From an endosymbiont of Escarpia spicata (GTDB lineage: Bacteria; Pseudomonadota; Gammaproteobacteria; Chromatiales; Chromatiaceae), in assembly GCA_003349915.1 (NCBI GenBank), contig QFXE01000010.1, forward strand, positions 203,655 to 267,654: a DNA stretch of 64,000 nucleotides, read 5' to 3'. The notes under the pieces are model-generated. The model was not told the origin of the DNA and searched no databases. It saw nothing but the letters and a program-made list of their open reading frames with translations. This document shows, piece after piece, positions 30,986-40,629 of this stretch. Position numbers and translations under genes: made by a program. The stretch's first letter is position 1. Each line of letters starts with the position of its first letter.

Positions 30986-31702
30986 CTAAATCGATTTTTT
31001 CAACATCAGGTCACGAATATGCCCAATGGCGCGGGTGGGATTCAATCCCTTGGGACAGACATCGACACAGTTCATAACGGTATGACAGCGAAACAGCCTG
31101 TATGGACCATCCAGTGCATCGAGTCGATCATTCTCTGCCTGATCTCTGGAGTCAGCCAGGAAACGCCAAGCCTGCAATAAGGCCGCAGGGCCAAGGAATT
31201 TATCGGGATTCCACCAGAATGAGGGACAGGATGTTGTGCAGCAGCCACACAAAATACACTCATAAAGCCCGTCAAGCCTGTCCCGCTCATCTGGCATTTG
31301 CAGTGTTTCAACCTCTGGCTCAGGATCATGGCGGATCAGATAGGGTTTTACAGAATGATACTGTTTATAAAACCCCTGCATGTCCACTATAAGGTCCCGA
31401 ATAACCGGTACCCCTGGGAATGGCCTGACTTCAACAGGTTCTTTCAACTCGGCCAGTGGTGTAATGCAGGCGAGTCCGTTACGACCGTTGATATTCATCC
31501 CGTCAGAACCACAAACCCCTTCTCCACAGGAGTGTCGGAAACTGAGCGTTTCATCCTGAGCTTTAAGTGCGAGCAGCGCATCACGCAACATCATGCCCGA
31601 AGGGATCTCAGCAAGCTCAAAATCCTGCATGTAGGGTTCCCTGTCTTGGTCCGGGTCGTAGCGGTAGATGCGGAAACGCATACGCTTACCCGGTCGCTGC
31701 AA
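30986..31702 (-). CDS. sdhB: Succinate dehydrogenase iron-sulfur subunit
   Basis: Carries the three Fe-S clusters linking FAD to quinone. The [2Fe-2S] ligands lie in CGEGVCGSDGMNINGRNGLAC, starting near residue 60; the [4Fe-4S] site is CILCGCCTTSCPSFWWNP; the third set is CHTVMNCVDVCPKGLNPT. Length 238 is standard. It is the last gene of sdhCDAB, 9 bases after sdhA. Confidence 0.97.
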   Translation of the reverse strand: MQRPGKRMRFRIYRYDPDQDREPYMQDFELAEIPSGMMLRDALLALKAQDETLSFRHSCGEGVCGSDGMNINGRNGLACITPLAELKEPVEVRPFPGVPVIRDLIVDMQGFYKQYHSVKPYLIRHDPEPEVETLQMPDERDRLDGLYECILCGCCTTSCPSFWWNPDKFLGPAALLQAWRFLADSRDQAENDRLDALDGPYRLFRCHTVMNCVDVCPKGLNPTRAIGHIRDLMLKKSI

Positions 31703-31711
31703 ACAAAATAA

Positions 31712-33475
31712 TCAATAGACGCGCTCCTTTGGCGGAAAACTCTCAACTGATAACGGGCGGGTCCGGACGGGCTTGAAATCCAGGCGGTCCGCTTCAAGAT
31801 AGTAGAGACTGTGCTTCATCCAATTGATGTCATCGCGATCAGGGTAGTCAACCCGCGAATGCGCCCCACGACTCTCTTTTCGTGCGCTTGCAGCCATCAT
31901 GGTGGCCATAGCGATGTCCATCAGATTTTCCAGTTCCAGCGCTTCGATCCTGGCAGTATTGAAAACACTGCTGGTATCACGCAGCCGTACATCGGGGAGA
32001 CGTTCGCGCAGACGCTTTAATTCAGCAACACCTTGTTGCATCACATCCTCATTTCTGAAGACACCGCAGTGTTCCTCCATCACCTGTTTCAGGTCTGTAC
32101 GCAGATTGTCGACAGTTTCACCTTCGCCGCGCAAATCCCAGCGCTGCAGCCGTGCCATCGCTTTCTCCACGCCTGCATCGTTCATCTGGCGGTGATAGCG
32201 GTTCTCCTGCAAATACTCGATAATGCGGTTACCAGCAGAGCGTCCAAAGACCAGAATATCCAACAGTGAGTTGCCACCCAGCCGGTTAGCCCCATGGATG
32301 GAAACGCAGGCACATTCACCGGCAGCATAGAGCCCGGGAATAACCTCCTCGGGTCCATTACGCACCGGCACCACCACCTGCCCATATCGGTCTGAGGGAA
32401 TCCCTCCCATGACGTAGTGCGCAGTAGGAAAGACCGGAATCGGTGCCTTGGCCGGGTCGATATGGAGAAATGTCCGGCTCAGATCCCGAATACCCGGTAG
32501 CCGCTTGTGAACAACCTCCTTTCCCAAGTGATCCACCTTGAGCAACACATGATCCTTGTCAGGCCCACATCCCAGCCCTTCTCGTATCTCTGTGAAGATG
32601 GCACGGCTAACCACATCACGGCTGGCAAGATCCTTGGCATTGGGTGCATACCGTTCCATAAACCGCTCACCCTTGCCATTGATCAGATAGCCTCCCTCGC
32701 CCCGTGCAGCCTCTGTGATCAACATTCCCTTACCGGCTATGCCAGTTGGGTGAAACTGGAAAAACTCCATATCCTGCAATGGGATACCGGCACGCAGCGC
32801 CATCGCCATGCCATCACCGGTATTGATATGTGCATTGGTGTTGGTGCGATACAATTGCCCACAGCCACCCGTTGCAATCAGTGTGGTCTTGGCCTCAATG
32901 AGCAGCGGCTCTCCAGTTGCGATCTCCAGCACCAGGGCACCAAGAATGACCCCTTCATCATCCTTTATCAGGTCAATCGCGAAGAACTCGTCAAAGAAAT
33001 GGGTCTTGGCTCGAATGTTCTGTTGATAGAGTGAGTGAAGTATGGCGTGTCCCGTCCGGTCAGCCGCCGCACAGGTTCTGGAAGCCTGTCCCTCACCGAA
33101 ATTCTGACTCTGTCCGCCGAAGGCCCGCTGATAGATACGGCCATTTTCAAGACGGGAGAATGGGACACCGAAGTGCTCCAGCTCATAAACAACCCTGGAG
33201 GCAGATCGGCACATATACTCGATAGCATCCTGATCACCCAGGTAATCACTGCCTTTGACCGTGTCATACATATGCCAATGCCAGTTGTCTGGAGAGACAT
33301 TGGCCAAAGCTGCATTGACACCCCCCTGCGCAGCGACGGTGTGGGAGCGCGTGGGAAAAACCTTCGTCACGACGGCAACTCTCGCCTCAGCCTCCGCGAG
33401 TTGAAGTGAAGCCCGTAGACCAGCCCCCCCGGCACCCAGAATCAAGGTATCGAATCTTCTGCGGGAGAGTTTCAC
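31712..33475 (-). CDS. sdhA: Succinate dehydrogenase flavoprotein subunit
   Basis: Oxidises succinate to fumarate in the TCA cycle and complex II. Landmarks over 587 residues are the FAD loop [16 protein letters not shown] (residues 14-29), the FAD-attachment His in [15 protein letters not shown], the FQFHPTGI active-site stretch, [19 protein letters not shown] and [19 protein letters not shown]. The ATG overlaps the sdhD stop as ATGA. SdhE, made downstream, would flavinylate it. Confidence 0.98.
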   Translation of the reverse strand: MKLSRRRFDTLILGAGGAGLRASLQLAEAEARVAVVTKVFPTRSHTVAAQGGVNAALANVSPDNWHWHMYDTVKGSDYLGDQDAIEYMCRSASRVVYELEHFGVPFSRLENGRIYQRAFGGQSQNFGEGQASRTCAAADRTGHAILHSLYQQNIRAKTHFFDEFFAIDLIKDDEGVILGALVLEIATGEPLLIEAKTTLIATGGCGQLYRTNTNAHINTGDGMAMALRAGIPLQDMEFFQFHPTGIAGKGMLITEAARGEGGYLINGKGERFMERYAPNAKDLASRDVVSRAIFTEIREGLGCGPDKDHVLLKVDHLGKEVVHKRLPGIRDLSRTFLHIDPAKAPIPVFPTAHYVMGGIPSDRYGQVVVPVRNGPEEVIPGLYAAGECACVSIHGANRLGGNSLLDILVFGRSAGNRIIEYLQENRYHRQMNDAGVEKAMARLQRWDLRGEGETVDNLRTDLKQVMEEHCGVFRNEDVMQQGVAELKRLRERLPDVRLRDTSSVFNTARIEALELENLMDIAMATMMAASARKESRGAHSRVDYPDRDDINWMKHSLYYLEADRLDFKPVRTRPLSVESFPPKERVY

Positions 33476-33816
33476 ACCACACCTATTACGTTAAACAGGA
33501 TACGTGCAGCCCAGGCTCCGCTGGCAACCAATCCCAACCCAACCAGAACCAACAGCCCTATCCGGGCTGGAAATGGTTGAACGTAGTCAATCACCACGTC
33601 CCTGATACCGATCCACCCATGCAGCAGGATTGCGAAAACGAACAGTAAGAGTGAAGTATTTACCCAGGGAGAACTGAGCAGTTCGACCCAAGGCTGGTAG
33701 CTCGTTACTGGGTAAAAAAGCAAATATCCCAATGCAGTCGGCACAAAGACCGCCAGATAGATGGCAGTAATGCGTTGGAAGATCCAGGCGCGAAGCCCCG
33801 AGATGCTTCGGCTCAC
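33472..33816 (-). CDS. sdhD: Succinate dehydrogenase membrane anchor subunit SdhD
   Basis: The 114-residue protein has three membrane helices and the [18 protein letters not shown] and [18 protein letters not shown] segments, the latter with the heme/quinone-pocket His. GTG 33816 is chosen because it overlaps the sdhC stop as GTGA and gives the family N-terminus [14 protein letters not shown]; the frame is open further into sdhC. It anchors SdhAB and helps bind heme b and ubiquinone. Confidence 0.92.
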   Translation of the reverse strand: MSRSISGLRAWIFQRITAIYLAVFVPTALGYLLFYPVTSYQPWVELLSSPWVNTSLLLFVFAILLHGWIGIRDVVIDYVQPFPARIGLLVLVGLGLVASGAWAARILFNVIGVV

Positions 33817-34190
33817 AAAAGCGCTCCCAAGAGGGTGGCCGAAGCAAAACCACTGAAAATCACCAGCCAAGCACTCTTACGGGCGACAATTCTATCCACA
33901 CCAAGGTCCATATCAATCAAGAGATAACGAATACCTGCCAGCAGATGGTGCAGCAAAATCCAAAGCATCAGAAACAGCAGTATTTGAAAAGGCAAACTGT
34001 CGATCATGGCCAAAACCTGATGAAAACCCGTTTCATCGGATACGGACATCTCAAGCAGATAGATGCAAAAAGGAATCAACAGAAACATCACAACGCCTGT
34101 AGCCCGATGGGCAACGGACAAGAGAGCTGCAGCAGGCAGTTTGATCTGAAGCAGATTGAGAAATACAGGACGTTTAGTTTGCCGTGCCAT
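33813..34190 (-). CDS. sdhC: Succinate dehydrogenase cytochrome b556 subunit SdhC
   Basis: Start KRPVFLNLLQIKLPAAALLS and SVAHRATGVVMFLLIPFCIY carry the conserved Ser/Arg quinone residues; the heme His lies in ILLHHLLAGIRYLLIDMD. Three membrane helices over 125 residues fit the family. It is the first gene of sdhCDAB and starts 107 bases inside the boundary with the prophage attachment site. Confidence 0.94.
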   Translation of the reverse strand: MARQTKRPVFLNLLQIKLPAAALLSVAHRATGVVMFLLIPFCIYLLEMSVSDETGFHQVLAMIDSLPFQILLFLMLWILLHHLLAGIRYLLIDMDLGVDRIVARKSAWLVIFSGFASATLLGALL

Positions 34191-34272
34191 TGCCTACTTC
34201 CGTAAGGAAACATATAAGAGCGTTTCCCGCAGTATAGCCAAGTGTAGGCAGGTTGGAATGAGGAATTAGATA

Positions 34273-34291
34273 CTACCCATATGACGGGTAG
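34273..34291 (-). terminator. Stem-loop downstream of the tRNA-Leu 3' end
   Basis: CTACCC pairs with GGGTAG around a 7-base loop, just after the 3' end of the tRNA fragment on the minus strand. It lacks a strong U-run, so it may only stabilise the tRNA transcript end. Confidence 0.4.
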
Positions 34292-34296
34292 AGGAA

Positions 34297-34353
34297 TGGT
34301 GCCCGGAGCCGGAATCGAACCGGCACGACCCAAAGGTCGAGAGATTTTAAGTC
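34297..34353 (-). tRNA. 3' part of tRNA-Leu(UAA), forming a prophage attachment site
   Basis: Read on the minus strand, GGACTTAAAATCTC gives the anticodon loop CTTAAAA (anticodon UAA), then a long class II variable arm (TCGACCTTTGGGTCG), a T arm GCCGGTTCGATTCCGGC and acceptor TCCGGGCACCA. Sequence 5' of the anticodon does not pair as a tRNA (the 5' anticodon stem should be AGAGA but reads ATGGA). So only the 3' half is present and the junction lies near 34350. This is the usual scar of integration into a tRNA gene, with the intact copy reconstituted at the other end. Confidence 0.85.
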
Positions 34354-34393
34354 CATTGTGAAGGGCTAACCTATTGATTCTATTAGGACGTAG

Positions 34394-34440
34394 TGCGTCT
34401 AAACTGCGTCTTTTCGACCCCCTTGCGTCTTTTTTGCGTA
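34394..34440. repeat. Four TGCGTC direct repeats, candidate integrase arm-type sites
   Basis: TGCGTCTAAAC (34394), TGCGTCTTTTC (34405), TGCGTCTTTTT (34424) and TGCGTAGTC (34435) lie within 47 bases, starting 41 bases inside the attachment core. Tyrosine integrases use such arm-type repeats beside the core. The spacing is irregular and no IHF site was identified. Confidence 0.6.
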
Positions 34441-34548
34441 GTCTGAAAATTAATTCACTACTTACCCTTGATTATAGGGGCGTGTGGGCCTATACTTAAA
34501 TCATAGGGAAGAGCAAACGGCTCGGCCCAGACAACCAGGAGAAACCTG

Positions 34549-34992
34549 ATGAAGACAATCAACGCCTCCACTTACGTTTCCACATCTTCCGCACATGAAG
34601 CAGCCGTTCAGGTTGGGTTCATGGAAAAAACAGCCCAACGGCTCGATGACTACCAATCCGATCATGCTGATGCGATTTATCTTGTTGGTAACAACCCACA
34701 GCCAGGTTATCGCTGGAACCGTCCGTTTCTCGTTTGTGAACAGGTGGCAAAAACCAACAGCACAGGACATGGGTACAGCATCCGCACCGCTCACGCTGTC
34801 CGCGAGGCTACCCGCGAGGAATTCTCTCGTAACATAAATCGTCGCATCTATTCCGTGTGGTCGATCAACCCTGCTACCGCAGTAATCGAGATTCCCGAGT
34901 GTATTGAATATGCTGACGCTAACGGCTATAGCGACGTGTCTAAAATTCTCCGCGCTTTTTTTGTTGAGTCACGTATCAAAACCGCTGCATAA
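34549..34992 (+). CDS. Prophage-end hypothetical protein
   Basis: The 147-residue soluble protein contains YLVGNNPQPGYRWNRPFLVC, AHAVREATREEFSRNINRRI and IEIPECIEYADANGYSDVSK. I recognise no domain. CAGGAGAAACCTG before the ATG is a good ribosome binding site. It lies on the plus strand, opposite to the late operon and next to the attachment site, a usual place for lysogenic accessory genes. A hairpin terminator follows it. Confidence 0.7.
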   Translation: MKTINASTYVSTSSAHEAAVQVGFMEKTAQRLDDYQSDHADAIYLVGNNPQPGYRWNRPFLVCEQVAKTNSTGHGYSIRTAHAVREATREEFSRNINRRIYSVWSINPATAVIEIPECIEYADANGYSDVSKILRAFFVESRIKTAA

Positions 34993-34994
34993 AT

Positions 34995-35006
34995 CCCCCC
35001 CCCCCC
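34995..35006. repeat. Homopolymer of 12 C
   Basis: Twelve consecutive C residues separate the stop of 34549-34992 from the hairpin that follows. It lies outside coding sequence, so a length change should not alter a protein. Confidence 0.9.
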
Positions 35007-35024
35007 GCTTCGGCGGGACTTTTC
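35004..35024 (+). terminator. UUCG-tetraloop terminator
   Basis: CCCGC-TTCG-GCGGG is a perfect 5-bp stem with the very stable UUCG loop, followed by ACTTTTC. It ends the transcript of 34549-34992. Confidence 0.65.
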
Positions 35025-35036
35025 ATGGAGACCCCA

Positions 35037-35522
35037 ATGAGCAAAAAACAGAAATTTGAATCCCTCATGCGGCGCGCTGATTTCGAGAAGGGCGGCGGCG
35101 ATAAACCAGACTACTGGGCTGGCTACACTCGCGGCCTGCGGCGCGCCTACCACGGCGAATCGTTTGGCACTGATGAGGAGCACGAGCAGTGGTTGGCTGC
35201 TGTTGATCGTCCGGGCTATGAGGAACGGGGAGAGGGTTATCTAGCCGGTCTCGCTGCGCTGGATGCCGACGGCAAGCCCGGCACTCCATCTGCGGAGGCT
35301 GTCCACGCATTTCTCCAGCAGCACGGCATTACCGGCAGCCAGGCAGCGCGCATGCTCTACCTGTCAGATTCCAGGCAGGTGCGTAAATACACGGGAGGGA
35401 AATCGCCTCGACAGCTCGGCCTGCTGCACTGGTTTGCGCTGCATGCTCATACCGTGCTGACACCGGAGCAGATCGCAGAGATAGAGGCGGCTATGGATGC
35501 GGATCTGGTTGGTGCTGAGTGA
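35037..35522 (+). CDS. Prophage-end protein with a C-terminal helix-turn-helix-like segment
   Basis: The 161-residue product has an N-terminal acidic part with DYWAGYTRGLRRAYHGESFG and a C-terminal region ITGSQAARMLYLSDSRQVRK followed by YTGGKSPRQLGLLHWFALH, which looks like a helix-turn-helix. ATG 35037 is preceded by GGAG at six bases; an ATG 12 bases earlier overlaps that site. It could be a DNA-binding regulator at the prophage end. No named family recognised. Confidence 0.7.
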   Translation: MSKKQKFESLMRRADFEKGGGDKPDYWAGYTRGLRRAYHGESFGTDEEHEQWLAAVDRPGYEERGEGYLAGLAALDADGKPGTPSAEAVHAFLQQHGITGSQAARMLYLSDSRQVRKYTGGKSPRQLGLLHWFALHAHTVLTPEQIAEIEAAMDADLVGAE

Positions 35523-35571
35523 AATCCGCAGCCCAGCCACCCACAAACCGCCCAGACTTCACACAGGAGCG

Positions 35572-36630
35572 CTAGATTGCAGCCGCCCCGGCATTCTTCC
35601 ACCCAAAATCGACAATCGGCATACCTGTCGGCCCCGCCCTGTTCAGTTCGGTGCTGCTGATCTCCAACGCGCCAAGCTCAAACAGTTCTGAAACATTCAC
35701 GCCCTGGTGCTCTTTCAGGTGCAACAGTTCGTGAGACAGGTCCGAAACCGGGTCGAGCATGACGATAGTCGTACCCCCCTGCTGCTGATACGGAGACGGG
35801 ATCACGTTCATATCGGCGTTTTTCATCTCGTTGGTGATCCTCTCCCTGACCATCGGCGCGGCCTTGAATGCAGCGGTATAGCGAGACAGGGCGCTAACCT
35901 CAAGTGCCGTCAGTGCCTGGCCTGCCGCCGTCTTTTCGCGAACCGCAGCCATAGCAACGGACAGGCGCCCCGCGTCTGGGGGCAGTTTTCTCACATGCCG
36001 ATACCCGATCCCATCCTTGTCGTAACTGTCGGCCAATGCATTCGTTGGCCCGTTGTGCGCCCATATTGGGTCGGCCGCTTCTGACAGCCCGAGAATGTCA
36101 CCGTTCGCAGCTATCTGCACATAGATGAACAAACCGCACTCTCCATCACCAAGATCATATGGCGGGGATGCCTGGACGTACCGGGAGTGTACATAGACTG
36201 TGCGCGCAAAAGATGAGTTGGAATTGTAGAATCTTGCGCGCGCTGCGTAGGTTTGATCGTGTGCGATGCTGGTTATATCAGCCCACAACGTACTCCCGCC
36301 GTAAAAATACCCCATTGTCTGATCACCACCAGTCAACACAATGTCTGCGGTTCCCAGCGACGGAACCGAAACGGACTGACTCGCAGTTGCGGTTTTCAGC
36401 TCTCCTGACCCAACCGCATTGGCTGCTATTTCTGACTGCCCTACGGCGTCAGCCGCTATTGCGGCAGCGTCGACAGATCCGGCCGCATACGATGCGGTTT
36501 GGTTTTTCGGCGCACCGGTCGATCCCTCGGAGATCGCTATGGGATTGTCCCTGAGATGCGTCATCAGCGACGTGGTAAGGGGGCTGTCAGGATCAATATC
36601 GGCGGCGGGGATGGCGTTATATGCTGTCAT
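35572..36630 (-). CDS. Tail fibre-like protein with a C-terminal HELLH metallopeptidase motif
   Basis: The 352-residue product is last in the late operon. Residues 1-105 are Ala/Ser/Gly-rich and repetitive (YAAGSVDAAAIAADAVGQSE), as in fibre shafts. A beta-rich middle (MGYFYGGSTLWADITSIAHD, FARTVYVHSRYVQ) follows. The C-terminal third is helical and contains SDLSHELLHLKEHQG with HExxH at about 300-304 and candidate third-ligand Glu residues at about 315-323. Shaft plus tip suggests a receptor-binding fibre; the motif suggests a zinc peptidase at the tip, which is unproved. The stop-start gap to the upstream gene is 3 bases. Confidence 0.75.
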   Translation of the reverse strand: MTAYNAIPAADIDPDSPLTTSLMTHLRDNPIAISEGSTGAPKNQTASYAAGSVDAAAIAADAVGQSEIAANAVGSGELKTATASQSVSVPSLGTADIVLTGGDQTMGYFYGGSTLWADITSIAHDQTYAARARFYNSNSSFARTVYVHSRYVQASPPYDLGDGECGLFIYVQIAANGDILGLSEAADPIWAHNGPTNALADSYDKDGIGYRHVRKLPPDAGRLSVAMAAVREKTAAGQALTALEVSALSRYTAAFKAAPMVRERITNEMKNADMNVIPSPYQQQGGTTIVMLDPVSDLSHELLHLKEHQGVNVSELFELGALEISSTELNRAGPTGMPIVDFGWKNAGAAAI

Positions 36631-36633
36631 AAA

Positions 36634-38394
36634 TCACACTATTTGGTATGCGGAGGCTCCGTCAGACATCAGTCCGGTATCAAGGGCGATGAATGCGTAG
36701 GATTGTTTGTTGGCGTCGCTTTCAACATCGTAATCGTTGAGGGTGTCAGGCCCGACGAACCTGTACAGCCCGGCGTAGGCAGACCCCAGCGCATCAATTT
36801 CAAAGCTGTGACCGGTGTCCCTCTCTGAAATCTGGGTAACCTGAAATTGCTTGCTGACAGACGCCCCGGATGTGTCCTGTAGGAATTTGCACAGCAGGTT
36901 GACCAGTTGCCCAGGCTCCAGAGCGTCTTTGGCGTCAACGCGAAATCTGGCGATCTTCTGCGGCACGGCGAAACGGTTTATCAACCTGCCGGATGTGGCG
37001 ACAGCCTCAGCGCTGTTGGTCGAGTCCATCCAGCGGGATTTGATGATTCTCGCCCGCTCTGAGCCGTACTCATCGTCTGTTTCCGAGTTCGCATCGATGG
37101 CGACATAGAGCGCCCGGAAATTCTCGATATCGTCACCGGATGTGTGATCTATTTTGTCGTAGTAGAACAGCACCCGGGAGATGCGGGACTTTTGATTGTC
37201 CTGGAGTTTTATCGATTTCTCGATAATGTGCGCGTCTTCGTTGAGATCGGTTACAGCGGCATTGGCGAGATCAGGAACATTCGCCTTGAGTTTGACCAGG
37301 TTGTTGACCTCATCCTCCCAGAGATTGAACCCGCACTGCTCGGAGAGTTCGGCCAGCAGTTTATTTGCCCCCGTAGGCTCGCTGATAATCGCCGTCAGAT
37401 TGTAGGTAGACAGCCAGTTGGCCTTTTCATCGTCCCACTCATCCGGTGATCCAGGATTGTCATTGAACGGCACCTGAGATGCGCTAAGAGGGCCGTCGGT
37501 TACGAGTATCCCGTAGGCGATGTTGACCACGTTGACGGAGGAATACACTTTGCACTGCTGTACCTGGTCGGCTGCGTCATGATCTTTCACCTCACTGCCC
37601 CACTGTGCGCGAGTGGCGCCGCTGATCACGTCACCGGTCAGGGTGGTATAGGTGATAATCTCCCCACCAATTCTGACCGCGCCGCTTGAGTCGTACTCGC
37701 TACCGATGCCGGATGGCGTCAGAGTAAACGTGGTGGCGGTTGTGTTGAGTGACGCGGATAGTTCGCCGTTGGACGGCGAGGGAATCCTCACTCTGTCATC
37801 GTCCAGGGCTTTGAGAACAGTTTTCCCCGTGATCGTTACCATCCCATCACTGCCCGGCCCGCTGATATCCTCGATCACATAGGTACGGGTGACGAAATTT
37901 GCCCAGTCCCAGGGTGAGGCGATATAGCCAGTCCTGAGCCTGAGTGTCCTGCCCACATAGAACGGATTACGCGCAATGAGTCGCCCGAAATACGTTCCCT
38001 GGGCTTCTGCGGTGCGGGTCGCATGATAGGGATCTGCTGCCCGGTCGTGAATGGTGAAATCGCGCAGCTTTACCTTGACCGACCCGCGCAGACCCAACCC
38101 TTTTCCCGGCTCTATCTTCATCGGTGTGCGGGTGATCTTGCCGGTTATACAGGGAAGTGCATCGACGCCTGGAGGGACAGCAGAGGATTGATCGATAAAA
38201 CGATAGGTTTGAGTTGATCCGTTCCAATTTGCGAGATCCTGGCAGGATCGGCGCGTGTTGTAGCACTCTCCGCCTGTAGCAGCCGAAGCGGTACACGGAG
38301 AAACGCCGTAGGACTCTGCGCAATAGTCCAGATCGATTTCAACGACCGTGATCGGCTGTCGGCCTACTGAGTCGGCTATTGCACTATAGGCCAT
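36634..38394 (-). CDS. Phage tail tip/baseplate hub protein
   Basis: A 586-residue beta-rich protein: DYCAESYGVSPCTASAATGG with several Cys near the start, PCITGKITRTPMKIEPGKGL, VKVKLRDFTIHDRAAD, YVIEDISGPGSDGMVTITGK and LNEDAHIIEKSIKLQDNQ. The layout and position after the tape measure point to a central tail or hub protein like the ones that follow tape measures in lambdoid siphophages. The N-terminal four-Cys region might bind a metal. Its start overlaps the stop of 38384-39724 by 11 bases. Confidence 0.75.
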   Translation of the reverse strand: MAYSAIADSVGRQPITVVEIDLDYCAESYGVSPCTASAATGGECYNTRRSCQDLANWNGSTQTYRFIDQSSAVPPGVDALPCITGKITRTPMKIEPGKGLGLRGSVKVKLRDFTIHDRAADPYHATRTAEAQGTYFGRLIARNPFYVGRTLRLRTGYIASPWDWANFVTRTYVIEDISGPGSDGMVTITGKTVLKALDDDRVRIPSPSNGELSASLNTTATTFTLTPSGIGSEYDSSGAVRIGGEIITYTTLTGDVISGATRAQWGSEVKDHDAADQVQQCKVYSSVNVVNIAYGILVTDGPLSASQVPFNDNPGSPDEWDDEKANWLSTYNLTAIISEPTGANKLLAELSEQCGFNLWEDEVNNLVKLKANVPDLANAAVTDLNEDAHIIEKSIKLQDNQKSRISRVLFYYDKIDHTSGDDIENFRALYVAIDANSETDDEYGSERARIIKSRWMDSTNSAEAVATSGRLINRFAVPQKIARFRVDAKDALEPGQLVNLLCKFLQDTSGASVSKQFQVTQISERDTGHSFEIDALGSAYAGLYRFVGPDTLNDYDVESDANKQSYAFIALDTGLMSDGASAYQIV

Positions 38395-39724
38395 GAATGC
38401 ACCGAATCGGAATGACTGCCGTCATGTATTGCGAGTGTGAATATGATGGGTTGGTGATCTTTCCGTCAGTCCATGCGAAGACCGTTTCAGCCTCGTTGCT
38501 CGCTGGACCGTCTGTGGTTTTGACGTAGATTCCTGGGGTTGAACCCTCTTTCAGCTCCAAACCCCATGGGGCACACGATCCTATTGCTGCCACCGAATGC
38601 ACCCATGATGCACTCGCGCCGAGTGATGGATACAGTCTCAAATATACCGCAGTATTTGATTGGTCAGCGGATGACTCCGTGATGGAAACTCGCCAATAAT
38701 CCCCTTCGCCGGAAACGGAAACGACCGGAGAGCCTAGCGATCCGTTGTCACTGATTTCACCTGTCGATGTGTCCAGGCAAATGTAACTATTCTCGTTCGT
38801 TGACCCCTGAAAATATAACCGCAGCCCGGCAAACCGGGACGCCCTCGGCGTCGAGTCCTTCTTGATATACGCCAACCCAGTGTATGCGCTCGCAACGTCA
38901 AATGACGAGGCGGCTTGATAGACCAGCTCTGAGGAGGCAGCGTCATCGTCCTTAATAGTGTCGGCAGTCAGCGTTCCATCAGGTGCAATATCCGCGTTCG
39001 GGGTGATTACCGGCGTTCCGATATCGATCCACGCCGCATTGTCAATCTCCTCTGAATAACTCAGCAGGTTGATCGAATGCCGGTCATAGTCCCAGCAGAA
39101 AAAGAACGGCCTTGTCTCCAGCACAGCAGCAAGCGCAGGCCAGGCCATTTGCACCCAGTCAGCCTTCAAGAAAGACAGATCGATAACCCCATCGTTCCCG
39201 CTTCGCAGTAGTGAGCGCCCGAGAAACTGCCCACCCTCTGATACGTTGTTCAGGTATTCTGAATTGCGATTGAGATGCGGCGGCTTGAATCCTGTGCGCA
39301 TTCCGACAGGCAGGACATGAACGGCGCCGAACGACAGAACGCCCATCGAGGGGTAGCCTGTGGAGGTGACAGACACTCTCCAGTAGTCCGCCTGGATAGC
39401 GTCGAATACTCTGAAAATTACTCGATTGTCAGCAGGAGACCAGGACTCCACCGCGTCATACCAGGTCGTGCCGTCGGTGGAATATTCGAGTTTGATGCTC
39501 GAATCATCGTCGGCGAGATCGTGCGCGGCAACGCCAAAATAGTTGACTGACTGATTAGCTGAAAAAGTAGCTGTCAGGGTATTGGTGCCGGTGCTGGAGG
39601 GTTTCCAAAAATCATACGTTCTATCATCGTAGGCATTTTCACCGTCGTACCCCGTCGCCTCGCTTGAGGCAGTGACCGTTGACGCATCCTGAAATAGGTT
39701 TTGATAAGCCAGATAAGGGGTCAT
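38384..39724 (-). CDS. Distal tail protein with a discoidin-like domain
   Basis: The 446-residue product begins YLAYQNLFQDASTVTASSEA and continues with TLTATFSANQSVNYFGVAAH and LEYSTDGTTWYDAVESWSPA, a pattern of F5/8-type (discoidin) carbohydrate-binding jelly rolls. A second beta-rich part has LTADTIKDDDAASSELVYQ and VYLRLYPSLGASASWVHSV, again jelly-roll-like. It probably binds host glycan at the tail tip. Its ATG overlaps the tape-measure stop as ATGA. Confidence 0.7.
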   Translation of the reverse strand: MTPYLAYQNLFQDASTVTASSEATGYDGENAYDDRTYDFWKPSSTGTNTLTATFSANQSVNYFGVAAHDLADDDSSIKLEYSTDGTTWYDAVESWSPADNRVIFRVFDAIQADYWRVSVTSTGYPSMGVLSFGAVHVLPVGMRTGFKPPHLNRNSEYLNNVSEGGQFLGRSLLRSGNDGVIDLSFLKADWVQMAWPALAAVLETRPFFFCWDYDRHSINLLSYSEEIDNAAWIDIGTPVITPNADIAPDGTLTADTIKDDDAASSELVYQAASSFDVASAYTGLAYIKKDSTPRASRFAGLRLYFQGSTNENSYICLDTSTGEISDNGSLGSPVVSVSGEGDYWRVSITESSADQSNTAVYLRLYPSLGASASWVHSVAAIGSCAPWGLELKEGSTPGIYVKTTDGPASNEAETVFAWTDGKITNPSYSHSQYMTAVIPIRCIHGL

Positions 39725-40629
39725 GTTAATACGTACCCATCAGCTTGTTGCTCTTTTATGAGGTCGATCAGGTTACGAACAGCCTGGCCCGACATGGGAG
39801 CATCTTCGACAATGTCGGTTATGCTGAATGTGCGATTTTCTATCGGCGCGGACGTCTCAGCGCTCGTTGTTGCAGAGGGCACTGTTTCAATGGGTAAACC
39901 GCCACCAACAGTCACACTACCTGGAGCACCAGTAGACACCCCTCCGCCTGAGCTCATAGTTTGTGAGCGGATTGCGCTCACTCTTGCCATGCCGCCAAGA
40001 ACCGCAGCGGCAGCGGCGGCAGCGCCCAGTGCTGGACCAATGATGGGAATTCCAGCGAGTGCTGAAAATGCCTTTTGAGCACCTACATAAGTCTCGATGA
40101 TCGTCTGTGAAATTGCAGCGGCCTTTCCTATGTTGAACATCTTCCTGTTCTCGGAAATCATCAGCTGCGAAATACTTCCCAAGACACCAGCCGTCACCTG
40201 AAATTTGCCCTGCATTCCAGATGCCCAGAGTTTTTCTTGAGCACTCATGCTTTTTTGTTCAATGTCCTTCATGCGTGACTGATGATCGGCCTCCAGCTCT
40301 TCCAGCAGTGCATAGCGCTCCTGCTGTGTTAGCAGGCCTTCCTGAAACGCCTCTTCAATCAGAATTTCGCGCTCGTCGCGCTTCTGAATTTCAAGGTCCA
40401 TTTCGCTGGTCAGATATTCTTCGAGCCCTTCGAGGCGCCCGGCCAGCTCTTCACGCTGTTTCTGACCAACGGCATCAAGCTGCTGCCCGTAGCGTTCTTC
40501 GAGTCTATTAAATGTCTCGATGCTGATTGCGCCGGCGCCGTAGAGGTCGAACAGTTCGCCCATCTGGGCTGAGTGCTTCTCCTCAATGGTCATAACCGAT
40601 TTTGTCAGTTGTGCGCCTTGACTGAGCAT
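39721..40629 (-). pseudogene. Tail tape measure protein, C-terminal remnant
   Basis: The 302 residues match only the C-terminal end of tape measures: coiled-coil helices (SAQMGELFDLYGAGAISIET, FQEGLLTQQERYALLEELEA), then the hydrophobic stretch AGIPIIGPALGAAAAAAAVL and GGMARVSAIRSQ. Siphophage tape measures are usually over 600 residues. The frame stays open upstream of ATG 40629 to a stop near 40695, inside the preceding chaperone gene, and there is no convincing ribosome binding site. This fits a deletion that removed the N-terminal majority and fused the remnant to its neighbour. Confidence 0.75.

Noticed and set aside
34995..35006. Poly-C tract as a phase-variation switch
   Set aside because: It lies after a stop codon and before a terminator, so length changes should have no coding effect.
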